Assembly (NCBI GenBank): GCA_003223645.1
Contig: QHVT01000006.1
Span: forward strand, 186,001 to 250,000
DNA: 64,000 bases
Direction: 5' to 3'
Source: Acidobacteriota bacterium
GTDB taxonomy: Bacteria > Acidobacteriota > Thermoanaerobaculia > Gp7-AA8
Below, piece after piece: positions 7,666-16,264 of this stretch (the stretch's first letter is position 1; each line of letters begins with the position of its first letter). The notes under the pieces are model-generated. The model was not told the origin of the DNA. It made no database searches and saw nothing but the letters and a program-made list of their open reading frames with translations. The position numbers were made by a program, and so were the translations under genes.

Positions 7666-9480
7666 ATGTTCGAGAACCTCACCTGGCTCGACGACCGCGT
7701 CCTCCTGCGCGATCTCGTCTTCCGCATCGAGCACGCGCGCAACGACAACAACTGGGACCTCGGCGATCGCTGCTTCGGTTTCTACAAGACCAAAGCACTC
7801 GTCGATCAGTACGAGCGCTTCTGGTCGGCGCGAGACTTTCGTCCGAAGCACATGCTGGAGATCGGCATCTGGGACGGCGGAAGCGCCGCATTCTGGTGGG
7901 AGCACCTTCCGCTCGAGAAACTCGTCGCCATCGATCTGCAGGATCGCAATGACAGCGCGTACTTTCGCGAGTACGTCGCGAACAACCGGCTCGAAGCGCG
8001 AATCAAAACGCACTGGCAAACGAACCAGGCCGATCGCGCGCGATTGCGTCGCATCGTCGACGAAGAACTGGACGGTGTCGTCGATCTCGTCATCGACGAC
8101 GGCTCGCACATGTACGCGCCGACCAAGGCAGCATTCGAGACAATCTTCCCGCTCATGCCGCCCGGCGGCCTGTACATCATTGAAGACTGGGCCTGGGAGC
8201 ACGACGCGGGATTTCAGGATCCATCGTTCATCCTCGGCAGCGACGAAGGATTGAGCCGTCTCGTGCGCGAGCTGCTCGAAGCGACCGGCAGTTCGAAGAC
8301 ATTGATCCGCAGCGTGACGGTGTACGAAGGATTCGCCGTCATTGAGCGCGGCGAAGACGCATTAGCCGAATTTCATCTCGACGATCACATTACGCGCCGC
8401 GCATGGCGATCGGACGAAGCCGCGCCGCAGCGCAATGAGGACGTGAAACTCATCGCGTTCTATCTCCCGCAATTCCACCCGATTCCGGAAAACGATCAGT
8501 GGTGGCAAAAGGGATATACCGAATGGAGCCGCGTCACGCGCGGCAAGCCGCTGTACGACGGCCATTATCAGCCGCACCTCCCCGAGCGCCTCGGCTATTA
8601 CGACCTGCGACTCGCCGAAACGCGCGAACAGCAGGCCAGGCTGGCGCGCGCGTACGGCGTCTACGGCTTCTGCTATCACTATTACTGGTTCGCGGGCCGG
8701 CGACTATTGGAACGCCCCCTCGACGAAGTGCTCGCATCCGGCCGCCCCGATTTTCCGTTCTGCATTTCCTGGGCGAACGAGACCTGGACGCGACGCTGGG
8801 ACGGCGGCGACAAGCGCGTCTTGTTAAAACAGACCTACAGTCCCGATCTCGATCGCGCGCTCATTGACGACCTCGCGCCGTTCTTCCACGACAAACGCTA
8901 CATCCGCGTCAACGGCAATCCGATGTTCGTCGTCTATCGCCCGCTCGACATGCCCAATCCTTATGCGACCACCCAGCGCTGGCGCGAAGCCGCGCGCGCA
9001 AACGGACTCGCGAACCTGCACCTCGTCGCCGCAATCACGTTCGGCCTCCCCGACCCCCGACCCCTCGGCTTTGACGCCGCCGTCGAATTTCCGCCGCACA
9101 TGGACGACATGCTCGACCTGCGCTGCGAAGTCCCCGGCCTCGACCCGAAATTCGACGGCAACGTCTGCGACTACACCCGGATGGTCGACCGCATGCTGTC
9201 CCGCCCGGCCCCTTCGTACCGCCGCTACCGCACCGCCACCCCGTCGTGGGACAACACCGCCCGCCTCCGCCACAAAGCAACGATCTTCCACGGCGCAAGC
9301 CCCGCGCATTACGAACGCTGGCTCCGCGAGCTCGTCCAACAAGCGCGCCTAACAGACCCGGCGCACCGCTTCGTGTTCGTCAATGCGTGGAACGAATGGG
9401 CCGAAAGCGCGCACTTGGAGCCCGACCGGCGATTCGGGATGGCGTATTTGGAGGCGACTTCGCGGGCGTTGGCGCCATGA
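7666..9480 (+). CDS. Methyltransferase + WbsX/GH99-like glycan enzyme
   Basis: This is a 604-residue protein. ATG 7666 follows the previous stop by 5 nt; an in-frame GTG at 7657 overlaps that stop. Residues 1-235 resemble CmcI/cephalosporin-hydroxylase-type methyltransferases (HMLEIGIWDGGSAAFWWEHL; DLVIDDGSHMYAPTKAAFET; PPGGLYIIEDW). Residues 259-600 are a canonical WbsX domain: VKLIAFYLPQFHPIPENDQW, WQKGYTEWSRVTRG, YGFCYHYYWFAGRRLLERP, SWANETWTRRWDG, and FVFVNAWNEWAESAHLEPD near the end. It shares the methyltransferase-WbsX order with its upstream neighbour and is surely co-transcribed with it. Known WbsX proteins lie in polysaccharide loci; the exact activity is not established here. Confidence 0.85.
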   Translation: MFENLTWLDDRVLLRDLVFRIEHARNDNNWDLGDRCFGFYKTKALVDQYERFWSARDFRPKHMLEIGIWDGGSAAFWWEHLPLEKLVAIDLQDRNDSAYFREYVANNRLEARIKTHWQTNQADRARLRRIVDEELDGVVDLVIDDGSHMYAPTKAAFETIFPLMPPGGLYIIEDWAWEHDAGFQDPSFILGSDEGLSRLVRELLEATGSSKTLIRSVTVYEGFAVIERGEDALAEFHLDDHITRRAWRSDEAAPQRNEDVKLIAFYLPQFHPIPENDQWWQKGYTEWSRVTRGKPLYDGHYQPHLPERLGYYDLRLAETREQQARLARAYGVYGFCYHYYWFAGRRLLERPLDEVLASGRPDFPFCISWANETWTRRWDGGDKRVLLKQTYSPDLDRALIDDLAPFFHDKRYIRVNGNPMFVVYRPLDMPNPYATTQRWREAARANGLANLHLVAAITFGLPDPRPLGFDAAVEFPPHMDDMLDLRCEVPGLDPKFDGNVCDYTRMVDRMLSRPAPSYRRYRTATPSWDNTARLRHKATIFHGASPAHYERWLRELVQQARLTDPAHRFVFVNAWNEWAESAHLEPDRRFGMAYLEATSRALAP

Positions 9481-9509
9481 GTGACTGGCGTTTATTGCCG
9501 TACTTAGTC

Positions 9510-10127
9510 TTAGTACTGACTCGTGATGCGCAACAGGGCTGAAAGCGCCAGAACGGCGATTAGCAGCGTAGCGGACCAAACGTCTAATATCGGCGCAACG
9601 GCTGCACCGGTCGGCGGCGCGACGTATAAATTAGCCGTTGCGTTGTTGTTGAACAAGTTCGAATCGGGACTGGCAGCCGTTACGGAGGCCGATGCACTTA
9701 GGCCACCTTGCCATGGATAATCCACGTTGAGGTTCAGCTGTATGTTCGCCGAGAAGGAAGCAGACGGCGAGAGAGAAGACTGAGTACAAGTTACGACTGG
9801 ATTGGGGCCTACCAACGACGATGTACATGTTGCAGCACCTAAGAGAGTCGTGATGTGATCTACCGTCGTATGGGGTGGAAACGTTACGGTTGCCACCACG
9901 TTGCTCGCGACACCCGGGCCGGCGTTCGTTACCTCAAGATAGAAGAGCGCATGCCCACCGGGCGTTACGGTATATGGTCCGCTCCCGCAACCGTTGCCGC
10001 CTCCGCAACCAGACGCATCGGAGGATCCAACAAAGTGCGTAATGGCGACGTCCGCTTGAGCCAGCGCGATGGCAGGCAAGGCTAGTAAAATAGCGACAGC
10101 AACACATCGCAGAGCGCCTGATCTCAT
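9510..10127 (-). CDS. Secreted DUF11-type protein with an IPTL-CTERM-like anchor
   Basis: The 205-residue protein starts at ATG 10127, which overlaps the subtilase stop as ATGA. Residues 1-23 are a signal peptide ending ALAQA. Residues 25-165 form a DUF11/CARDB-like beta domain (TVTPGGHALFYLEVTNAGPG; ASNVVATVTFPPHTTVD). The C-terminus reads APILDVWSATLLIAVLALSA followed by LLRI, like the IPTL-CTERM sorting signal (motif, hydrophobic helix, basic end), with ILDVW in place of IPTLS. It is probably exported and processed at the surface. Base composition from about 9.5 to 12.7 kb looks less GC-rich than the flanks, possibly reflecting later acquisition. Confidence 0.75.
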   Translation of the reverse strand: MRSGALRCVAVAILLALPAIALAQADVAITHFVGSSDASGCGGGNGCGSGPYTVTPGGHALFYLEVTNAGPGVASNVVATVTFPPHTTVDHITTLLGAATCTSSLVGPNPVVTCTQSSLSPSASFSANIQLNLNVDYPWQGGLSASASVTAASPDSNLFNNNATANLYVAPPTGAAVAPILDVWSATLLIAVLALSALLRITSQY

Positions 10128-12181
10128 TTGGTATTTCCTTGGAGTTCGGTAAAGTGTACGGCGCGGATAGCCGTAGTATTTGGAGTGAGCGTAGGATCGG
10201 TGTACGAGGGCGGCGTCAGCCCGATCGCGGAGAAGGCTTCTCCGAGGCGGGCTCTAAGTTCCTGCACGTGATCTACTTTCACCGCAATCCCGACGAGCGA
10301 CACATCCGTCCACGCTGCAGGAGTGAGCAGAGCGAATGTGCGAATACTGTTCGTCGCCGCGCGAAGGTCGGTGATGTGAGCCGCGCGGATGACTGTGGTG
10401 GTTGGCGTCAGCGGATCGTCGGAATAGGAAACAGTGGTAGCGAGGTCTAGATTGCTCGGCGCAGATGCGTTGCTCGACGTATCGAGCGCGACAATCCGGT
10501 ATTGGTATGTCGTCTGCGCGGTAACCGTATGATCGGTGTAGATTGGCGAGTTAGCTGTATCGATCTGCAAAAATGCGTCAGTGCGGGTCGCTCGGCGTTC
10601 AATGCTGTAATAGCTCACACCATGCTCGTCGGCCGCGGCATTCCATGAAAGTACTACGGTCGTGGTCGACGTAGCCGTTGCAGTAAGGCCGGCAGGCGTG
10701 GTCGGTGCGGTATGATCAGCAGTGAGCGCTGACCAAACATTAATGCGTGGCTTGGTAACACCGTTCGTGTCAGTAATTGGCACGCCAGTAGATACCAAGT
10801 CCTGCAGGAGCGTCGCTATCGAGGCGTTGGGCGATTTTTGCTTAAGGAGCGCCAATGCACCCGTTACGTGTGGCGCGGCCATGGAGGTACCGCGCGCCCA
10901 ATCAAAGGTTCTATTGAGTACGGAAGAGGTAATGCCAACATTGGCGGCATTGCCATCGCCCGGTGCCAGCAAGTTCATTTCGGCGTGGCTGTCGGAGAAT
11001 GACCACACCGTGTCATCTTTGGTCGTAGCCCCAACGTCGATTACGCCTTCAAGGCAACCGGGCATGAACAGAGCGTTCTTATTGCCATAGTTGCCCGTGA
11101 TGCCGACGACCGCAATGCCGTCGGAGATAACCAGAGTGACTGCGGCTTGCATTGAAGGGTTATCGTTGCGGCACACGAACCTGGAGGGATAGGCGGGATC
11201 TCTTTGCTGGAGGCTCATGTTAACAGCCGTAATCTTGTACTCTGGATGCTCCAGATGTATGGTGTGAACCTGCTTCAGGGCATCGAGAAGATCAATATTA
11301 AAGTACTGGGCGCATGGCGCCGGATCGCCGTTACAATCGCTCGCATCGAGATTTGCGTGGTACACCTGGATCGAAATGATATTGGCGCCCTTGGCGATGC
11401 CCCAGATGTTATCCACATCTGAGGAGCCGGCCGCGATGCCCGCAACGTGCGTACCGTGCCAACACCCGCTGATCGTGGCATTGCAGTTTACGCCAGCATT
11501 CATTTCGGTCATCTCCCTATGGCCGTTTGGGCAGACGCTCGCCGAGCGCGGATTCGAGGCGAAGCTCGACGAATAGCATGCCTCGGCGACGAACCTGGCC
11601 TCCCCAAAAAACGGATGTGTCTTCTCGACTCCACTATCGATGATTGCAACCGTACGACCCGTCCCTACGAAACCGTTGGTCCACGCGGTCGTCGCGCCTA
11701 TTTTGGTCGCCGTCTGGTGTAGGCCTCCGGATCCGCTGTCATTGGCTTCGATACTTGCGACAGAGTAATCAAGATTGAGCCGGACGAGAAGATCGACGTC
11801 GGCCATAAAGGAAACGTATGGTATCGGTGAAAAATCGCGTATCTCAAGGTTCGCACGGTCAGCATAGCGATTGCGGAAGCTCTCCATGGCCAGCGCGATA
11901 GCCGCGTGCTGGTTGCTTCGCGCTATCGGGTCCAAGAGCCCATCGGGTACCCACTCTCGGTCGAGTTTGAGGCCGACGATCACGTATATCGGATGACCGG
12001 CCGCTCGCCGGAGGAGTTCGTCCATCGGCGTACCCGGACGGGTGTGAGAATCGGAAGGCGGCGTAGAGGTGGCGTTCGGACGCAGCTCGAATCGTCGAGC
12101 GAGAGCAGACGGCGCGACCCCGAGGAGTGAAATCACATAGCAGAGTGCAAGAATGGCAGTGCGGATCGGACGACGGAGCAT
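10124..12181 (-). CDS. Secreted subtilisin-like (S8) serine protease with fibronectin type III domain
   Basis: This is a 685-residue protein. Residues 1-28 are a signal peptide (hydrophobic core, APSALA). The catalytic triad is visible: Asp in TVAIIDSGVEKTHPFFG (about residue 181), His in CWHGTHVAGIAAG (about 242), and Ser433 in GTSMAAPHVTGALALL. The oxyanion region is GITGNYGNK, with N in place. Residues about 490-590 are fibronectin type III-like (PAGLTATATSTTTVVLSWNA ... YQYRIVALDTSSNASAPSNL). The last 90 residues hold two similar blocks (IRAAHITDLRAATNSIRTFA; IRAVHFTELQ). It is translationally coupled to the surface protein downstream, which could be its substrate or partner (inference). 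Confidence 0.92.
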   Translation of the reverse strand: MLRRPIRTAILALCYVISLLGVAPSALARRFELRPNATSTPPSDSHTRPGTPMDELLRRAAGHPIYVIVGLKLDREWVPDGLLDPIARSNQHAAIALAMESFRNRYADRANLEIRDFSPIPYVSFMADVDLLVRLNLDYSVASIEANDSGSGGLHQTATKIGATTAWTNGFVGTGRTVAIIDSGVEKTHPFFGEARFVAEACYSSSFASNPRSASVCPNGHREMTEMNAGVNCNATISGCWHGTHVAGIAAGSSDVDNIWGIAKGANIISIQVYHANLDASDCNGDPAPCAQYFNIDLLDALKQVHTIHLEHPEYKITAVNMSLQQRDPAYPSRFVCRNDNPSMQAAVTLVISDGIAVVGITGNYGNKNALFMPGCLEGVIDVGATTKDDTVWSFSDSHAEMNLLAPGDGNAANVGITSSVLNRTFDWARGTSMAAPHVTGALALLKQKSPNASIATLLQDLVSTGVPITDTNGVTKPRINVWSALTADHTAPTTPAGLTATATSTTTVVLSWNAAADEHGVSYYSIERRATRTDAFLQIDTANSPIYTDHTVTAQTTYQYRIVALDTSSNASAPSNLDLATTVSYSDDPLTPTTTVIRAAHITDLRAATNSIRTFALLTPAAWTDVSLVGIAVKVDHVQELRARLGEAFSAIGLTPPSYTDPTLTPNTTAIRAVHFTELQGNTK

Positions 12182-12254
12182 AGCTCTCTCTTTGTCTAGC
12201 TACGATTTTGGACGGTCATGGGTCAGTACAGACAGGATTGTCTGTCCTCCACTG

Positions 12255-12674
12255 CTATTCAATCGGATAGCGCTTCATGTCCTCGTACAACGGCGTCAGC
12301 GAGGCAATGGTGCAGTCGGTGTCGGTGATCGTATACGTCGTTAGAAAGTCTTCGTAGCTTCGTGCGCGCCACATCGTGCCTCCGGGATCAACGACGATCG
12401 ACCGCCCGGTGCCGCCGCGGAAGATCCGCGAGCCGTCCGTGCCTGCATGTTCCGAATAGGTCCATGGCCTCTCCTGGGGTTGCTGACCCATGAGGTCCCG
12501 GATGCCGGCCAAGAGCTCTGCGAAGAGATCTCCGCGCGCCGGGGGATCGGCTTTGAGCGTCGTGGCGACTGCGTCACGAAGAAGGTCGTCCGCCGGAGAG
12601 GTCAGCACCGACGAAGTGAGCGAATTCTCGTCGGTTCCTTCCTGCGGGGACACCGCGGGATGATGTTCGCTCAT
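12255..12674 (-). CDS. Hypothetical protein, 139 aa
   Basis: The frame starts at ATG 12674. The protein is soluble and acidic, with no signal peptide or membrane segment. A Ser/Thr-rich N-terminus (to about residue 30) is followed by helices (LLRDAVATTLKADPPARGDL, FAELLAGIRDLMG) and a beta-like half (IFRGGTGRSIVVDPGGTMWRA). I recognise no family. It lies 73 bp upstream of the subtilase start on the same strand and could share its transcript. Codon bias fits a real gene, but the coding call rests mainly on the frame and spacing. Confidence 0.55.
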   Translation of the reverse strand: MSEHHPAVSPQEGTDENSLTSSVLTSPADDLLRDAVATTLKADPPARGDLFAELLAGIRDLMGQQPQERPWTYSEHAGTDGSRIFRGGTGRSIVVDPGGTMWRARSYEDFLTTYTITDTDCTIASLTPLYEDMKRYPIE

Positions 12675-12704
12675 GGCGCGGATGGTACACCGGTCCGCCG
12701 GCGT

Positions 12705-13139
12705 CTATTTCTTCTTCGCCCGCGAATTGATCTTCTTCGCCTCCGCGAGCAGCCGCTCCACTTCGCGCGCGTCGACTTTCTTGTCGCCTGACACTTTCTG
12801 GATGTCTTTCAACAGCGGCTGGAGGCTCTGCACGGTGATTTTCTCGCCGCGCATATTCGTGCGCAGGGTTTCGATCTCATCGTCGAGCGATTTTTTCTGC
12901 GCGGCGGTGACGTCTTTCGTGTACATGCCGCGCAGGTCGCCCATCGTCATTCCGAACACGAGGTCCATCAGCTCGGTGAAGCCGCCGTGCGCGAGGTAGG
13001 CGCCGCCGGCGAAGACGATGACGAGGACCAGCACGGACGCCGCGCCGCATCCGGACGACACCCAGGACGGCAGAACGCGCGCCGGCGAAGGGCCGGAGTA
13101 ATAGTCGGCGGGACGATGAATCCGCGGTTCAACAGCCAT
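12705..13139 (-). CDS. Hypothetical single-pass membrane protein
   Basis: The 144-residue protein starts at ATG 13139; ATG 13157 is an alternative that would overlap the divergent receiver gene. Residues about 28-50 form one transmembrane helix (AASVLVLVIVFAGGAYLAHG). The remainder is a charged, helical region likely to be a coiled coil (KKSLDDEIETLRTNMRGEKI) with a Lys-rich tail. It has no recognised domain. It lies head-to-head with the receiver gene within 20 bp, so the two may share a regulatory region. Confidence 0.6.
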   Translation of the reverse strand: MAVEPRIHRPADYYSGPSPARVLPSWVSSGCGAASVLVLVIVFAGGAYLAHGGFTELMDLVFGMTMGDLRGMYTKDVTAAQKKSLDDEIETLRTNMRGEKITVQSLQPLLKDIQKVSGDKKVDAREVERLLAEAKKINSRAKKK

Positions 13140-13157
13140 CCCGGTCGAGGGTATCAT

Positions 13158-13556
13158 GTGCGCGAAATGCGTCCAGCAGAGAACGTCACAGTCCTGATCC
13201 TCGATGACAACCCGCTCGTCCTGAAGCTCGGCCGCGCGCTGTTAGAGCGCGAAGGATGCCTCGTCCTGACGGCGTCGAGCTGGATCGAGTTCAACCACGT
13301 CCTGGCCGGCAACACGCCGGACATCATCTTCCTCGACGTCAACCTGCCGAGCATCAAGGGCAATCGCCTCAGCGAAGTGCTCAAGTCGCAGTCGAACAAA
13401 AAGGACATCCCGATCGTGCTGATCTCCGACCTTCCGGAGCGCGCGCTCGAAGAGATGTTCCCCAGCTCCGGCGCGAACGCATGGATGCGCAAGCCGCTCA
13501 CGCGCGACAAGATGGTCGACATGATCACGAAGTACGTGCCGGCGGCGAAGAAGTAG
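13158..13556 (+). CDS. Stand-alone response-regulator receiver protein
   Basis: The protein is about 132 residues. GTG 13158 is chosen because gaggg lies 7 nt upstream; ATG 13167 would be three codons shorter. It is a single CheY-like receiver: an acidic pair in VLILDDNPLVLKLG, phospho-acceptor Asp60 in PDIIFLDVNLPSIKGN, Ser in VLISDLP, and the conserved Lys in AWMRKPLTRDK. It has no output domain, so it works through protein contact or as a phosphorelay link. A histidine kinase lies 3 kb away at 16669-17703; partnership is only a guess. Its TAG stop forms one edge of the hairpin at 13553-13648. Confidence 0.88.
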   Translation: MREMRPAENVTVLILDDNPLVLKLGRALLEREGCLVLTASSWIEFNHVLAGNTPDIIFLDVNLPSIKGNRLSEVLKSQSNKKDIPIVLISDLPERALEEMFPSSGANAWMRKPLTRDKMVDMITKYVPAAKK

Positions 13557-13648
13557 TCTTCGGTCGCGCGGTTACGCAGTCGCGCGGTTACGCGGCAACC
13601 GGGCGGCTGGGGCCGCGCAACCGCGTAACTGAGCGACCGCGCAACTAC
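13553..13648. terminator. Bidirectional hairpin, family A, between convergent genes
   Basis: Arms built of iterated gcgcggttacg / cgtaaccgcgc words fill the gap between two convergent genes. The left edge gtag contains the receiver stop and the right edge ctac contains the PBP stop. Copies of the same family lie at 16173-16246, 32247-32333, 34921-34996 and 48355-48433. A terminator role is inferred from position and dyad symmetry. Confidence 0.65.
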
Positions 13649-16170
13649 TGATTTCCACTCGTATTCGTAGTGGCAGTCGTTCCAGTCGTCGCCGTCGTCG
13701 CGGTCGGCGGCGCCGGTGACTCCGCCCCCTCCCCCGTTTGCGCGGACGCATCGGGTGTGGTTTGGGTCGGTTCGGCTTCCTTCGGGACGTAGAACGGTCT
13801 CTGCAGGTAGTAGGGCAATTTGCTGACTTCGACGCTCGCGCCGCTGCAGTCTTTGTCGGGCTCCTGTCCGGCGACGAAGGCCTGCATCACCGGACGCTCG
13901 CACGGCCCGACGCCGCGGCGTCCGCTGCGCAGGTCCATCGGCACGACGACGATTCCCGGCGGCGCTTCGAAGTCCGCCTTCGCAACGCGCAGCTTCTGCG
14001 TCTCGAACTGCTTCATCACGTCGATCCAGATCGGCAGCGCGACGTCGGCGCCGGTCGCGCCCCCGCCCAGCGACTTGCTGGGATCGTCGTAGCCGACCCA
14101 CACGCTGACGGTGTACTCCGGCGAGAAGCCGATGAACCACGCGTCAGTGTAGCCGTTGGTCGTTCCCGTTTTTCCGGCGAGCGGATCCGCGAGCGTGTGC
14201 GCCGCGTACGCGGTGCCGCGATCGATCGTGCCCTTCAGCATGTACGCGATCTCGTACGCGACCGGCGCGGACGTCGCCTCCGACAGTTCCGCCGGCGGCG
14301 CTTCGAGCACGCGATCGGTTTGATCCGAAATCTTCCGGAGGTAGTGCGGCTTGACCAGCACGCCGTTGTTGGCGAAGACGTTGTACGCGGCCGTCATCTC
14401 CACCGGCGACACGCCCGCCGCGCCCAGCGCGAGCGACGGATATTTCGGCAGATCCGCGGTGATGCCGCAGCGGCGCGCGAAGTCGACGACTTGATCGCCG
14501 CCGACCATCATGTACGTCTTCACCGCCGGCACGTTGATCGACAACTCCAGCGCGCGCTGGATCGTCACGATGCCGGCGTACTTGCCGTAGTAATTTTTCG
14601 GCGCGTAGGTCTGATTGCCGACCGGGATTGCGACCGGCGCGTCGAACAGCGTGTCCGCCGGCGTCAACCCTTTTTCGAATGCCGCGCCGTACACGAACGG
14701 CTTGAACGACGATCCCGTCTGCCGCCGCGACTGCACCGCGCGATTGAACTTCGACATCTGGAAGTCGTAGCCGCCGACCAGCGCGCGGATCTCGCCGCTC
14801 TTCACGTCGAGGACGACGATCGCGCCCTGCACGAGCGGCATCTGATCGAGCATCCACTTCCGCTCCGTCGTTTTCGCAGGGGGCGCGGGCATCTTGCCCG
14901 CGTCCCTGGGGCGGGCGGGACGCCCGCTCTCCTCGGACAGAAGAACGTGCACGAGATCGCCGCGCTTCAGCACGCCGGCGAGCGTCTTCTTGCTCGTCCA
15001 CGCCCACGACTTCGCGTCGAGGTCGATGCGCTCGTGCGCGAGCCGCACGGTCACGCGATCGTTTGTCACTTCGAGCACGACCGCCGGATACAAACGATCG
15101 ACCGCGTACGGCTCGTTGCTCCAACTCGGATCGCGATACGTTTCGGGATCGAGTCCCTCCGCGACGAGATTGCGCGCCGGTCTCCGGAAGCCGCGACGCT
15201 TGTCGAAACGCCGCAGTCCGCGCTGCAGCGACGTCTCGGCGATCTGCTGCATGTGCAGGTCGAGCGTCGAGTCGACTTTCAGTCCGCGTTTGTAGAGGTT
15301 CTCGACGCCGAACGCCGGGTTGCGCTCGATGTACTGCCGGATCTCTTCCGAGAAGTACGCGCCGATGCGCGGTGCCTCGTCTTTGTACGTGCCGAGGATG
15401 ATCGGCGCGTTGACGGTGCGCTGATATTCGGCGGCGGTGATGAACTTCTCCTTCAGCATCCGGCCGAGGACGTAGTCGCGCCGCACTTTCGTGCGATCGA
15501 TGTGCGTGATCGGGCTGTAGTACATCGGCGACCGGATCATCGCCGCGAGCACCGCCGCCTCGGGGATCGACAACTCTTTCGCGTGCTTGCCGAAGTACAA
15601 ACGCGACGCCGCTTCGACGCCGTACGCGCCGTGGCCGAGGTACACCTGATTCGCGTACAGCTCGAAGATTTGATCCTTGGTGAAGTCCTTTTCGATCTGG
15701 ATCGCGAGGAACATCTCGTTGATCTTGCGGCGGAAGGTCTTGTCGGGCGTGAGGTAGACCTGCTTCGCGAGCTGCTGGGTGAGCGTCGACGCGCCCTGCG
15801 CTTTCTTCCGCTCGATCACGTCTTTGACGACGGCACGGATGATCGCCTTCGGATCGACGCCGCCATGTTTGTAAAACTCCGAGTCCTCGGTCGCCACGAC
15901 CGCATTGACGAAGTTCTGCGACATCTCGCGCTTCGAAATCACGATCCGCTTCTGGATCGAATACTCCGCGAACGGAACGCCGTTGCGGTCATACACGCGC
16001 GTGATGATCGCCGGCTGATAGTCGGCGAGCGTCTTCACCGCCGGCATCCGCACCGCATGCGCGAACAAAAATCCCGCGGGCACGCCGAGGCCGGCCGCAA
16101 CGAGCAGCAGGAGCAGGCGCGACTTGCGGCGCGAGGGCGGAGGGGCGGGCGCGAGTTGGTGATCTGACAT
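13645..16170 (-). CDS. Class A penicillin-binding protein (PBP1A type)
   Basis: This is an 841-residue bifunctional peptidoglycan synthase. Residues 15-40 are a membrane anchor (SRLLLLLVAAGLGVPAGFLF). The GT51 transglycosylase covers about 60-235 (ATEDSEFYKHGGVD with the catalytic Glu near residue 94; GASTLTQQLAKQ). The transpeptidase spans about 440-730, with the SxxK nucleophile in TGSSFKPFVYG (about 486), SVWVGYDDPSK and the KTGT motif in AGKTGTTNGYTD (about 668). A low-complexity Pro/Thr tail follows. Residues about 412-431 (SEESGRPARPRDAGKMPAPP) are encoded by a dispersed hairpin repeat inserted in frame just before the transpeptidase. The longer frame to 16245 runs through repeat DNA and is rejected. 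Confidence 0.95.
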   Translation of the reverse strand: MSDHQLAPAPPPSRRKSRLLLLLVAAGLGVPAGFLFAHAVRMPAVKTLADYQPAIITRVYDRNGVPFAEYSIQKRIVISKREMSQNFVNAVVATEDSEFYKHGGVDPKAIIRAVVKDVIERKKAQGASTLTQQLAKQVYLTPDKTFRRKINEMFLAIQIEKDFTKDQIFELYANQVYLGHGAYGVEAASRLYFGKHAKELSIPEAAVLAAMIRSPMYYSPITHIDRTKVRRDYVLGRMLKEKFITAAEYQRTVNAPIILGTYKDEAPRIGAYFSEEIRQYIERNPAFGVENLYKRGLKVDSTLDLHMQQIAETSLQRGLRRFDKRRGFRRPARNLVAEGLDPETYRDPSWSNEPYAVDRLYPAVVLEVTNDRVTVRLAHERIDLDAKSWAWTSKKTLAGVLKRGDLVHVLLSEESGRPARPRDAGKMPAPPAKTTERKWMLDQMPLVQGAIVVLDVKSGEIRALVGGYDFQMSKFNRAVQSRRQTGSSFKPFVYGAAFEKGLTPADTLFDAPVAIPVGNQTYAPKNYYGKYAGIVTIQRALELSINVPAVKTYMMVGGDQVVDFARRCGITADLPKYPSLALGAAGVSPVEMTAAYNVFANNGVLVKPHYLRKISDQTDRVLEAPPAELSEATSAPVAYEIAYMLKGTIDRGTAYAAHTLADPLAGKTGTTNGYTDAWFIGFSPEYTVSVWVGYDDPSKSLGGGATGADVALPIWIDVMKQFETQKLRVAKADFEAPPGIVVVPMDLRSGRRGVGPCERPVMQAFVAGQEPDKDCSGASVEVSKLPYYLQRPFYVPKEAEPTQTTPDASAQTGEGAESPAPPTATTATTGTTATTNTSGNQ
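14880..14937. repeat. Family F hairpin inside the PBP gene
   Basis: The sequence gcgggcatcttgcccgc, then gcgggcgggacgcccgc, matches the intergenic copy at 24093-24152 almost base for base. It is read in frame as a 20-residue Pro/Arg-rich linker between the PBP domains. Confidence 0.8.
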
Positions 16171-16172
16171 TT

Positions 16173-16246
16173 CGGTTGCTCGGTTGCTCGGTCGCGCAGT
16201 CGCAAACGCCGCGTAACGGCGCGACCGCGTAACCGCGCAACCCAAT
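16173..16246. repeat. Family A hairpin upstream of the PBP gene
   Basis: Iterated ggttgctcggttgctcgg on the left is mirrored by cgcgaccgcgtaaccgcgca on the right. It lies between the PBP start at 16170 and the divergent gene at 16265, so it occupies the shared promoter region of both genes. Confidence 0.65.
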
Positions 16247-16264
16247 ATAAACTACGCCCTCCAA

